In this document: positions 10,801 to 18,839 of the stretch, one piece after another
Layout of the letters: each line of letters opens with the position of its first letter
Numbering within the stretch: the first letter of the stretch is position 1
Assembly: GCF_000024025.1 (NCBI RefSeq)
Contig: NC_013131.1
Span: forward strand, 7,378,001-7,442,000
Direction of reading: 5' to 3'
DNA length: 64,000 nucleotides
DNA from: Catenulispora acidiphila DSM 44928
GTDB lineage: Bacteria > Actinomycetota > Actinomycetes > Streptomycetales > Catenulisporaceae
Notes under the pieces: generated by a model
What the model was told of the DNA's origin: nothing
Database searches by the model: none
What the model saw: only the letters and a program-made list of their open reading frames with translations
Program-made: the position numbers and the translations under genes

Positions 10801-11972
10801 CCGCTGTCGGCAGCGCGTGGACCACCGCGTGGAGTTCTCCGGACGAGGGCGTCTACAGCACCGCCGCCGGGCACTGGGCGGCGAAGCAGACGATCCGGAC
10901 GTCGCTGACCCCGGCGGTCTCCGGATCGGGAATCAGGGTCCGGCTTTCCAACGAGGGCAACACCACCGGGCTCTCGATCGCGGGCGCGACGCTGGCTCAG
11001 CAGGCCGCCGCGGGCAGTCCGACAAGCTCCGGCACGCCGGTCCCGCTGACGTTCGGCGGCGCGCGGGCCGTCCAGATCCCGGCCGGCGGCCAGGTCTGGT
11101 CCGACCCGCTCCCGGCGACCGTCACCGCCGGCCAGCCGGTGCTGCTCAGCGAAAGCATCGGCGCGACCGTCACCTCAGTCCCCGGTCACACCTGGAGCAG
11201 CGGGTCCACCACCACCTGGCTGACCGCGGCCGACGGCGTCGACCACAGCGGTGACACCGCGGCCGCGGCGTTCACCGCGACCGGCACGAAGACCGGGCAC
11301 TTCACGAACGTGCTGGCCGGTCTGGACGTGGTGACGGCGAGCGCCGTGCCGACCGTCGCGGTGCTCGGCGACAACGTCGTCAATCCCGGCGGCACCGGGA
11401 TGAAGCCGGTGTCGGGCAGCCCGCAGCTGGCCGACGCCATGCGGGCGGCAGCCGGCGGCGCGAGCGTCGTGGACGCGGGCCTGCCCGACAACCACGTGGT
11501 CGGCGACAGCACCGCGGCCGCGGGCGGTCCGGCGCTGCTCACCCGCATCGACCGGGACGTCCTGGACGAGACCGGCATCGGCACGGCGGTCCTCGACGAG
11601 GGATTGGTCGACGTCCTCGGCGGGGCGAGGAGCACGTCCACGACGAACGCCTACGGCGTCCTGCAGAACCTGCTGACCTCCTTCGGCGTCAGCGCGATCT
11701 ACGCCACTCCCACTCCGTGCGGCGGCTACAGCGCCTGCACCAGCACCGTGGAGGCGGAGCGCCAGAACCTGATCAGCTACATCGGCAACTCCACCTACTC
11801 GGTCGTCAGTCCCTACGAGGCGGATTTCTCCTCAGCGATCGGCGGCACCGCCAATCCGCAGGCTCTGTTGGCCGCCGACGACGCCGGAGACCACGTGAAC
11901 CTCACCCCGGCCGCGTACACGACGCTCGCCGCGACCGTCGACGCCGCATGGCTCAAGCCCAACTCCCGATGA
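7845..11972 (+). CDS. Secreted beta-rich protein with DNRLRE-like and degenerate SGNH-like domains
   Basis: 1375 residues. The start is the ATG at 7845, 7 nt after GGAGGG, followed by Arg-rich, hydrophobic and PAHA segments typical of a Sec signal peptide; an earlier in-frame ATG at 7791 lacks these features. Roughly residues 340-510 (YRFGLPLSQLAGAQIISATL onward) resemble DNRLRE beta-sandwich domains. Fibronectin-like segments follow (VDWQVRAYDGHAYGPWS). The last ~220 residues look like an SGNH hydrolase: block I is VAVLGDNVV, where GDS would be expected, and the end carries DAGDHVNLTPAAYTTLA, like the DxxH block. The nucleophile Ser is replaced by Asn near residue 1174, so it may bind rather than cleave. 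It is paired divergently with the RHS gene. Confidence 0.8.
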   Translation: MPTGANRRRSIRPLLLAAVLALAWGSAAGPLARPAHAVTAPDSSTDPAAAIDPVSDQDLVADQAMAAASSQAAASGTPQAVTALFSPTEQVFANPGGDYTMTASQLPTQVLKAGSWVPTDATLAPDGSGGLAPKASYDALRLSGGGTTALAALTAQGMTLTMGWPSALPTPAVSGATATYPDVLPGVDLQVSADELGDVSDVLVVKDAAAAADPGLASIAFPVTAPGGTVSADADGNLTVAQADGQARYSAAAPRMWDSATGTDPIVSSPDGPGTAAATAAVGVAVGANGTLTVTPSQSMLTSAATAYPLYVSGPQWHAHWANGPEQAFDEVQQGCPGTSNFDSTTYDGDGLGTGDNTYWDCTGVERAYYRFGLPLSQLAGAQIISATLKTTVSFAASKGSNSDTLNVYSSCGIDGSTTWKHQPCRDTTANPNSPNPLATASFTTTNQHPGLGVGFNVASGLNAALAHHWGTWTLGVTNADESDGSDFVRLAKNPNISIEYDHAPRQPWGLTAIDGSANTACVTTAPYPWMGKTASVTPPKLSAYVGDVDGDQVQAGFHYWIEGTSTGGTVYSTVASGQLAQAPEPQSFVSALATGQTVDWQVRAYDGHAYGPWSPVCHYKIDKTAPDEPGVTSAYYPQLVSGQTPVAAGTPGTFTIQAGVGAATSMTFVYRLDAAPPAVNAPSNEKIAATKVAAGSGFVYSAAITMAAPSPGPHNLYVYSVDQAGNASGEYIYQFLANPDVHVTCADLSSCFNNTLTSTNANPAAGNADGGSASISATDLAAAGWPTAGGTVTVDGAPIKVPAYGNGAKDNALAKGQTIDLPAGTRGSALVILATGTEANAVTPDVDTASVPANVAAPILPGGAPMVARYDATHHVAVYPSGTVAYGTGPTSDYSVSVPDWAAGPAAAAVVTLPHTNTPSGQLARPVKLYAFAIPLSPDRTLSSVSLPDISGAVNENGQLTDTPAIHILGIGVRPVRGAGLPTGAAVGSAWTTAWSSPDEGVYSTAAGHWAAKQTIRTSLTPAVSGSGIRVRLSNEGNTTGLSIAGATLAQQAAAGSPTSSGTPVPLTFGGARAVQIPAGGQVWSDPLPATVTAGQPVLLSESIGATVTSVPGHTWSSGSTTTWLTAADGVDHSGDTAAAAFTATGTKTGHFTNVLAGLDVVTASAVPTVAVLGDNVVNPGGTGMKPVSGSPQLADAMRAAAGGASVVDAGLPDNHVVGDSTAAAGGPALLTRIDRDVLDETGIGTAVLDEGLVDVLGGARSTSTTNAYGVLQNLLTSFGVSAIYATPTPCGGYSACTSTVEAERQNLISYIGNSTYSVVSPYEADFSSAIGGTANPQALLAADDAGDHVNLTPAAYTTLAATVDAAWLKPNSR

Positions 11973-12061
11973 GCAGCCACCGCCTCGCGGCGGACCGTCC
12001 CGCCCGCCGCGAGGCGGTCCCGCCACCGCATCCGACCACCGACGTATGTCAGGAGCCTCCT

Positions 12062-15000
12062 ATGCACGTTCGCCGACCCCGGTGGCGTCGCGCGGCCGGG
12101 ATCGCCGCCGCGATCGCCGTGTCCGCGACGGCGGTCCCGGCCGCCCAGGCAGCAGCCGGATCGGCGCCGCCGACGGCACCGGTCAGGATCGGCGCCGCGC
12201 CCCGTCTGCCGGCCCGCACCGTCCCCGCTGCGACGCCCGCCGACTCCCAGCCGCTGCACCTGCGGATCGGGCTGGCGCCGCGCGATCCGGCCGGACTGGC
12301 CGCTTTCGTGGCCGCGGTGAGCGACCCGAAGTCGCGCCAGTATAGGCACTACCTCGCGCCCGGCGAGTTCGGCAGCCGCTTCGGCGCGACACCGGCCGCC
12401 CTCGCCGCGGTCGGCGCCGAGCTGCGCTCGATCGGGCTCTCCCCCGGCGCGACCGACGGCAGCGGCGAATCCATCGCCGTGGACACCACCGTCGGCGCCG
12501 CGAAATCCATCCTGCACACCGGATTCTCCGGCTACACCACCGCGGACGGCCGCCACGCCTTCGCGAACACCGCCGCCCCGGCGCTGCCGCCGGCCCTCGC
12601 TTCGGCGATCACCGGCATCACCGGCCTGGACGATCTGACGGCGCCGCGTCCGCAGTTCGTCAGCTCGAACCTCGGGAGCCAAGCGGCGCTCACCCCGCAG
12701 GCGCCCTCACCGGATTTCGCGGCACCCGGGCTGTGTCCTCAGGAAACCAGCATCCTGGCAGGCCAGGGCAAGACCGACGGCCAGCAGTACTACGACCCCG
12801 CAGACCTCAACGCCATCTACGGCAACCGCGACCAGTACATCGTCGGCGACTACGGCGAGGGCGTCACCGTCGCGCTGCCGGAGTTCGAGGGCTTCACCCC
12901 GGCGGCGATCGCGCAGTACCAGAACTGCGTCACCCCGCAGAACACCAACGCCGGCACGCCCGGCGGGCTGACGACGATCGCCGTGGACGGCGGGCCCACC
13001 ACGGCGGCGCCGACCGCGGCGAACCAGGTCGGCATGGAGACCGCGCTGGACGTCGAGACGATCAACGGCACCGCGCCCGGCGCGGCCGTCCGGGATTATG
13101 AGGGCCCTGATACGGCCGTCGGCGCCCTGGACACCTACCAGCGGATCGTCACCGACGACCAGGCCCAGGTCATCGCGATCAGCTGGAGCGTCTGCGAGCT
13201 CGACGCCGCCCCGGCGACCCTCGCCGCCGAGAACACGATCTTCCAGCAGGCCGCCGCCCAGGGACAGTCGGTGCTGGCCGCGACCGGGGACAACGGCTCG
13301 ACGGCGTGCCCGGCGAGCAGTCCGCACGCCGCCACCCCGGCGGTGTCCGACCCCGCCTCGCAGCCCTCGGTCACCGCGGTCGGCGGCACCACGATGAGCG
13401 GTGGCGGCGGCGCCGGGCTGACCACCTGGAACACTTCCGGCGGCGCGACGGGCGGCGGCGTGTCCACCGTGTGGAAGCAGGATGCGATCGGCGCCGCGTA
13501 TCAGGCCGGCCACACCGGGCCCGGGTACGCCGACGCCTGCGGCGCGCCCGCCGGGACGACCTGCCGCCAGGTCCCCGACGTCGCCGCGCACGCCGGCGCC
13601 GACGGGCTGATCGTCGAGTACTACGCGACCGGCACGGCCGGGAGCTGGGCCATCGTCGGCGGCACGAGCCTGGCGACCCAGCTGTGGGCCGGTATCACAG
13701 CGCTCGCCGACAGCAGCGACGACTGCGCGGCCACCGGCCCGATCGGCCCGCTGAACCCCGCGCTCTACCACGCCGCGGCCGACGGCTCCGGATCGTTCAC
13801 CGACGTCACCACCGGCAGCAACGCCAGACCCGCATCCGGCTACACCGGCGCGCTTTACACCGCCGGTCCCGGCTATGACCTCACCACCGGACTCGGCGCC
13901 CCGCTGACCGACGGCCTCGTGCCGGACCTGTGCGGCTACCCCGCCCCGGCTGCCGGCAGCACGTATCACCCGGTGAGCCCGGCACGGATCCTGGACACCC
14001 GCAACGGCACCGGAGCCGGCGGCAGGATCGCGCAGGTCCCGGCCGGCGGAACCGTCACGCTGGCCGTCACCGGCGCGCACGGCGTGCCGGCGAGCGGGGT
14101 CACCGGCACGGCGCTGAACCTCACCGCGGTCAGCAGCTTGGGCGGGTACCTTTCGGTCTCCGCGCACGGCACCGCGCGTCCGCTGTCCTCCACCGTCAAC
14201 TACGGGGCGAACCGGCCGGCCTCCAACTTCGTCACCGTCGCGGTCCCCGCCGGCGGCCAGATCGACATCACCAACCACGGGACCGCCGGCGCCGACGTCA
14301 TCGCCGACCTGTCGGGGTACTACTCCGCGACCCTGGCCGGCGGTTCCACCTACACCGCGGTCAACCCGTTCCGGATCCTCGACACGCGCGTGCCGAACGG
14401 TGTCCCGGCCAAGGCTCCGGTGGCGGCACACGGGACGCTGGCGTTGCAGATCAGCGGCACGCACGGCATACCGGCGACCGGCGTCACCGCGGTGGCGCTG
14501 AACATCCAGGTCGCCGACGACGCCTCGGGCGGCGACCTGATCGCCTACGCCGACGGGACGACGCAGCCGTTGGCCTCGAACGACAACTGGGCCGCGGGTC
14601 AGACCGTGTCGGACTTCGCCCTTGTACCGGTCGGCGCCGACGGCAAGATCGACCTCTACAACAGCAGCCCCGGCTCGGCCAACGTCATCGCCGACTTCGC
14701 GGGCTACTCCACGACCGCGGCCACCGGACTGAAGTTCCATCCCATCCGGGCGGCCCGGCTGCTCGACACCCGTGACGGCACCGGCGTCAACAGCACCGCC
14801 GGGCAGCCCTACCAGATCCCGGCGGGCGGCAGCTTCACCGTGAACCTGGACCCGGTCGCGCTTCTGCTGGGCGGCAATCCGCACAACGCCGTCGCGACCG
14901 CTCCGGCCGTCGCCCTGAACCTCACCGTCGCCTCACCGAGCAGCGGCGGCTACATCACGGTCTATCCCGACGGCCAGAGCCTGCCCGCCGTGGTCCCGGC

Positions 15001-15145
15001 CGCCGTCGACTTCACCGCCGGCCAGACCACCGCCGACGCCGCGATACTCCCGGTCGGCGCCGACGGCGGACTGACTGTCACCAACCACAGCGGCGGAACG
15101 ATCCAATTGGTCATCGATCTCATCGGCTACTACGGCACGACCTGA
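12062..15145 (+). CDS. Secreted S53 (sedolisin/kumamolisin-like) peptidase with three C-terminal repeats
   Basis: 1027 residues. The ATG at 12062 follows an AGGAG site and opens a clear signal peptide (RRPRWRR, hydrophobic run, AQA). Residues ~60-190 match a pro-kumamolisin activation domain (SDPKSRQYRHYLAPGEF). The catalytic domain shows the E/D pair in VGMETALDVETIN near residue 324, the ATGDNGSTACP block near 407, and the nucleophile Ser in GGTSLATQLW near 534. Three ~125-residue repeats follow, each opening with a RILDTR or RLLDTR motif (about 13970, 14350 and 14740), a beta-rich module seen on secreted actinobacterial proteins. S53 enzymes are acid serine-carboxyl peptidases. The 3' end overlaps the convergent regulator gene by 16 bp. 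Confidence 0.92.
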   Translation: MHVRRPRWRRAAGIAAAIAVSATAVPAAQAAAGSAPPTAPVRIGAAPRLPARTVPAATPADSQPLHLRIGLAPRDPAGLAAFVAAVSDPKSRQYRHYLAPGEFGSRFGATPAALAAVGAELRSIGLSPGATDGSGESIAVDTTVGAAKSILHTGFSGYTTADGRHAFANTAAPALPPALASAITGITGLDDLTAPRPQFVSSNLGSQAALTPQAPSPDFAAPGLCPQETSILAGQGKTDGQQYYDPADLNAIYGNRDQYIVGDYGEGVTVALPEFEGFTPAAIAQYQNCVTPQNTNAGTPGGLTTIAVDGGPTTAAPTAANQVGMETALDVETINGTAPGAAVRDYEGPDTAVGALDTYQRIVTDDQAQVIAISWSVCELDAAPATLAAENTIFQQAAAQGQSVLAATGDNGSTACPASSPHAATPAVSDPASQPSVTAVGGTTMSGGGGAGLTTWNTSGGATGGGVSTVWKQDAIGAAYQAGHTGPGYADACGAPAGTTCRQVPDVAAHAGADGLIVEYYATGTAGSWAIVGGTSLATQLWAGITALADSSDDCAATGPIGPLNPALYHAAADGSGSFTDVTTGSNARPASGYTGALYTAGPGYDLTTGLGAPLTDGLVPDLCGYPAPAAGSTYHPVSPARILDTRNGTGAGGRIAQVPAGGTVTLAVTGAHGVPASGVTGTALNLTAVSSLGGYLSVSAHGTARPLSSTVNYGANRPASNFVTVAVPAGGQIDITNHGTAGADVIADLSGYYSATLAGGSTYTAVNPFRILDTRVPNGVPAKAPVAAHGTLALQISGTHGIPATGVTAVALNIQVADDASGGDLIAYADGTTQPLASNDNWAAGQTVSDFALVPVGADGKIDLYNSSPGSANVIADFAGYSTTAATGLKFHPIRAARLLDTRDGTGVNSTAGQPYQIPAGGSFTVNLDPVALLLGGNPHNAVATAPAVALNLTVASPSSGGYITVYPDGQSLPAVVPAAVDFTAGQTTADAAILPVGADGGLTVTNHSGGTIQLVIDLIGYYGTT

Positions 15146-18042
15146 CCGCGTTCGCGCAGCCGGTCACGCAGCCCGCCCCGGATGCCGTCCGCGTCGGAGC
15201 TGTCCAGCTGGTCGACCGCCTCCAGGGCTTCGCGCCACGCCGACAGCGCGGAGCCCTGGTCGCCGTCCTTGTCCAAGACGTCGCCGAGCTGAGTCAGGGC
15301 TTTGGCGACGTAGTGGCGCGCGCCGTGCCCGGCGAAGACCTCGGCGGCCCGGCGGCAGAGCTCGGCGGCCCGCGGGTAGTCGCCGCCGGCGACCTCGATG
15401 TCCGCCAGGCTGAGAAAGGTGTTGCCGGCGCTGATCGGCGAGCCGAACTCCCGGTACAGGGCCAGCGAGCGCTCGCCGGCGGCGCGGGCCGCGTCGAGGT
15501 CGCCGAGGGCGACGTGGCAGGAGACCAGCGACCCGAGCGCGGTCGCCTGGCCCAGTCCGGATCCGGCGCGGGTGACGTGGTTCAAGCACTTCTCGCTGTG
15601 CTCGAGAGCCTCCGCGTAGCGGCCGCGCCGATAGGCGGATTGGCCCATGCTCAAGTGGACGTGCGCATGGCCCAAGGGCTCGTCCAGTTTGACCAGCAGG
15701 ACGTGAGCCCGCCCCAGGTAGGCTTGCGCTTCGTCCTCCCGGCCGAGCTTGTCGGACACTCCGCCGAGCGGACGCAGCACGAGTCCTTGGGCGTATTCGT
15801 CGCCCAGCCGCTCGGCGGCGTCCAGACCGATCACCAGCGTCTCCAGCATGTCGTTCCAATACCGGTGCACGTTGAAGAACACGTAGCCGGCCCACGCGGT
15901 CTGCCAGGCGTGGACGTCGAAGCCGGTATCGGCCGCCCGAGCGATGACGGCGGGGAGCGCCAGGTGCTCGGCGGTGAACCACGCCGTGGCCGCAGCCTTG
16001 TCGGGGAAATCCTCCACCGCCACGCCAGGCTGCGGATCACCGACCTCGACCGGGTCCCGATGCGACGCCAGGACCATCGACGCCCGATAGGCGGAGTGCA
16101 GGTAGTGGTCGAGCATCCGCGCGAACGCCGCCGATCGCAGCTCCCGCTCCGCCGGGGCGTCGGCGAGTTCGGCGGCGTAGGCGCGCAGCAGGTCGTGACA
16201 GGCGAACCGGTCCGGCGCGGGCTCGGTGATCAGGTTCGCGGCGGTCAGCTCCGCCAACGCCGCCCTGGCCTCCGCGGCTTCCAGGCCGGCCAGGCTCGCG
16301 GCCGCCGCCAGGGAGACGTCCGGACCGGGGTACAGGCTCACCAGCCGGAACATCCGCGCCGCGGCCGGTGCCAGCTGCTGGTAGGACCACGAGAACACGG
16401 CCCGCAGATCGGTGGTGATATCCCCGCCGTTCAGCACGGTGAGCCGGCTCCGCGTGGTGCGCAGGCTGGCCAGGAATGCCGAGACCGGCAGCAGCGGGTT
16501 CATCGCCAGCCGCGCCCCGGCCACGCTCAGCGCCAGCGGAAGCCGGGCGGTGAGCTCGACCAGTTCGGCGATCGCCTCCGGCTGCTCGGCGACCACATCA
16601 GAGCCCAGCCGCCGCGCCAGCAGCTCCCGCGCCTGCGGCGGGTCCGGCAGGTCGAGCGGGATCCAGTGCGCGCCCTCGGCCGTCACCAGCCCGGTGAGCC
16701 GGTTGCGACTGGTCACCAGCACCAGGCACGCCGGGGTGCCCGGCAGCAGGGGACGGACCTGCTCGACGTCGCGCGCGTTGTCGAGAAGAATCAGGACCCT
16801 GCGATCGGCGACCAGGCTCCGGTAGAGCCCGGCCCGCGCCTGCGCGGTGGTCGGAATCCGCGCCGGCGGTATGCCGAACGCCTCCAGGAACACGCGAATC
16901 GCGTGGTCGGGGGCGACCGGGGCGCCGCCGGGATCGAAGCCGCGCAGGTTGATGTAGAGCTGACCGTCCGAGAAGCGGGAGGCGGCTCGGTGGGCCCACT
17001 GGACGGCCAGCGTCGTTTTGCCGATGCCGGCCATGCCCGCGATGACGGCGATGGCCGCGCCGTCGCGGTCGGCGGCGTCCAAGGTGGCGGCGTCGTGGGC
17101 AGCCTCGTCGGAGACGACCTCGTCGGCCAGCGCCGTCAACGCCGCCAGACTCTGCGCCCGCCCGCTGAAATACCGGGTCGCGGCGGGCAGCTGCCGGGGC
17201 ACCACCGCCTGCGCACCACTGATCGAGGTGACGGCGCGCGCCGGACTCGTGCCCGCGGACCGCCCGTCGGCGGCCAACAGATTCAGCACCGTGCCGTGGC
17301 TCGCACCGGCCAGAATCCCTTGCTGCAGCGCCTGAAGCCGCGGCGTCGGATCGACCCCCAGCTCCGCGCTCAGCGTCCGGCGCGCCTGCTGAAACGCCTC
17401 CAGCGCATCGGCGCGTCGCCCCGAGCCGTAGAGCGCGACCACGAGAAGCTCATACAGGCGCTCGTTCAGCGAATGGTCGCGCAGCAACTCGGTGAGATCA
17501 GCGGCGGCTTGCTCGTACTCGCCGAGGTGCACCGCGGCATCGGCAGCGAGTTCCCGCAGCCGCAGCCGGAGTGCGGCCAGTGCCGGAAGATGGTCGCGCT
17601 GCAGCCGGGTCGCGGGCAGATCCTGCAACGGCTCACCGCGCCACAGAGCCAGGGCCCGCCCCGCCGCCGTCGCGACCGCGGACCAGTCCCCGACCCGCGA
17701 CCGGTCCAGAGCCCGCCGCTCCAGCCCGGAAGCCTCCAGACTGTCCAGCTCGGCGTCACCCGCGAGCCTCACCAGATAGCCGGCAGGACTGGTCTGTAAT
17801 CGCGCGGCCACATCCGGACCCACCGACCGCCGCAACCGAGCGACATAGTTGACCGCGGTCATCCGCGAACTCGCCGGCGCCCGACCGTCCCACAGAACGT
17901 CGATCAAGCTGTCCAGCGTCAGCGGCCGCCCCTGATGCAACAGCAGCGCCGCCAATACGGCCCGCTGCATAGGAGCGGCCACACTGACCGGCATGTCATC
18001 CTCGACGCGCACGTCGAGCGGACCCAAAAGCCCGAAACGCAT
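15130..18042 (-). CDS. AfsR/SARP-type transcriptional regulator with NTPase and TPR domains
   Basis: 970 residues. Order: winged-helix OmpR-like DNA-binding domain (RFGLLGPLDVRV, about 1-95), bacterial transcriptional activation domain (about 96-245), a linker, an NB-ARC/STAND NTPase with P-loop GMAGIGKTT near residue 335 and LILLDNARD as Walker B, then TPR helices from about 700 to the end. AfsR-like proteins activate secondary-metabolism or morphology genes after nucleotide- or phosphorylation-dependent switching; the targets here are unknown. The ATG at 18042 has GGGGAGG upstream; the longer frame adds 43 residues with no family match. It is convergent with the S53 peptidase gene, the two stops overlapping. 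Confidence 0.9.
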   Translation of the reverse strand: MRFGLLGPLDVRVEDDMPVSVAAPMQRAVLAALLLHQGRPLTLDSLIDVLWDGRAPASSRMTAVNYVARLRRSVGPDVAARLQTSPAGYLVRLAGDAELDSLEASGLERRALDRSRVGDWSAVATAAGRALALWRGEPLQDLPATRLQRDHLPALAALRLRLRELAADAAVHLGEYEQAAADLTELLRDHSLNERLYELLVVALYGSGRRADALEAFQQARRTLSAELGVDPTPRLQALQQGILAGASHGTVLNLLAADGRSAGTSPARAVTSISGAQAVVPRQLPAATRYFSGRAQSLAALTALADEVVSDEAAHDAATLDAADRDGAAIAVIAGMAGIGKTTLAVQWAHRAASRFSDGQLYINLRGFDPGGAPVAPDHAIRVFLEAFGIPPARIPTTAQARAGLYRSLVADRRVLILLDNARDVEQVRPLLPGTPACLVLVTSRNRLTGLVTAEGAHWIPLDLPDPPQARELLARRLGSDVVAEQPEAIAELVELTARLPLALSVAGARLAMNPLLPVSAFLASLRTTRSRLTVLNGGDITTDLRAVFSWSYQQLAPAAARMFRLVSLYPGPDVSLAAAASLAGLEAAEARAALAELTAANLITEPAPDRFACHDLLRAYAAELADAPAERELRSAAFARMLDHYLHSAYRASMVLASHRDPVEVGDPQPGVAVEDFPDKAAATAWFTAEHLALPAVIARAADTGFDVHAWQTAWAGYVFFNVHRYWNDMLETLVIGLDAAERLGDEYAQGLVLRPLGGVSDKLGREDEAQAYLGRAHVLLVKLDEPLGHAHVHLSMGQSAYRRGRYAEALEHSEKCLNHVTRAGSGLGQATALGSLVSCHVALGDLDAARAAGERSLALYREFGSPISAGNTFLSLADIEVAGGDYPRAAELCRRAAEVFAGHGARHYVAKALTQLGDVLDKDGDQGSALSAWREALEAVDQLDSSDADGIRGGLRDRLRERGQVVP

Positions 18043-18237
18043 GCCAGCCTCCCCGCCCCGCCGCACAGGCCTGCTCGACCCCTGCGACAGGATGGTAAGG
18101 CCCTCAGCTAGCAGCGGACCCGACGACCGCCAAGTGTTCGAAGAACGAGACACCACAGCGCGACTCCGCACCAGGCCGACACCGTCACCAACGCGACAAT
18201 CCGCACCAGGCCCTCGCGCGCCACCCGCGCGAACCCG

Positions 18238-18537
18238 TCACGCCGGCAGCATCGTCCCCTCCTCAGCAGCCGCAACCGCACGCAACCGCACCACCAACTC
18301 ATCCAACTCCGTCGACAACCCCGAGCCGTAAGCCACCAGCTCACGCCCAGCCGCCGTCAACGTGACCCCCCGCGGACTCCGCGACAACAGCTCGACCCCC
18401 AGCACCCTCTCCAACCGCTGAATCTGCGCCGAAAGCGTCTGCTGCGACACATACAACCGAGCCGCCGCCCGCGTAATACTCTGCTCCTCCGCCACCGCAA
18501 GAAGCGCCCACACCAACCGCAAATCGAGAGGTTCCAC
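18238..18537 (-). CDS. LysR-type HTH domain protein, no effector domain
   Basis: About 99 residues from a GTG at 18537, which has GGGAGG 7 nt upstream. The sequence is an almost complete LysR N-terminal winged helix (LVWALLAVAEEQSITRAAAR, LSAQIQRLERVLGVELLSR, GVTLTAAGRELV) plus the linker helix, then it stops. A normal LysR regulator is ~300 residues, with a periplasmic-binding-like effector domain. Downstream sequence in all frames shows no such domain, so this is either a truncated gene or a stand-alone DNA-binding protein. The nearest gene, the SARP regulator, starts about 195 bp downstream on the same strand. Confidence 0.7.
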   Translation of the reverse strand: MEPLDLRLVWALLAVAEEQSITRAAARLYVSQQTLSAQIQRLERVLGVELLSRSPRGVTLTAAGRELVAYGSGLSTELDELVVRLRAVAAAEEGTMLPA

Positions 18538-18839
18538 CGCCACGCCTCCCACCCGTCGACCGATCAAATCCCCGCAGATCCGCTTCAACCCTCTCCGGAT
18601 CCTGATACGCGCCAGCGTATGGAGGCGCGATAGCCGCGTGATAGCGCGACCGTGCCTGCGGCTTTGAGGAGCGCGGCGGTATCAGGCTGCTCGATCACGC
18701 CCCATCGGCATCGACCACCGCGGGCTCCGCCACACAGCAATTGATCGTATTGACTCAACTCCCGCGCGACCTGTAGGAATTGGCGAACTATACGACGTCA
18801 CCGCCGGTCAGTCGGCGTGTTCCATGAACAGGACAAGCC
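18538..18839. other. Intergenic region between divergent genes
   Basis: About 300 bp with short A/T-richer patches (caattgatcgtattgactcaa around 18738-18758) that could carry promoters for the LysR fragment or the secreted protein at 18840. No gene is supported. Confidence 0.4.

Noticed and set aside
18108-18344. Frame continuing the LysR protein after a frameshift
   Set aside because: The overlapping frame is Arg/Trp/Cys-rich and shows no LysR effector-domain motifs.
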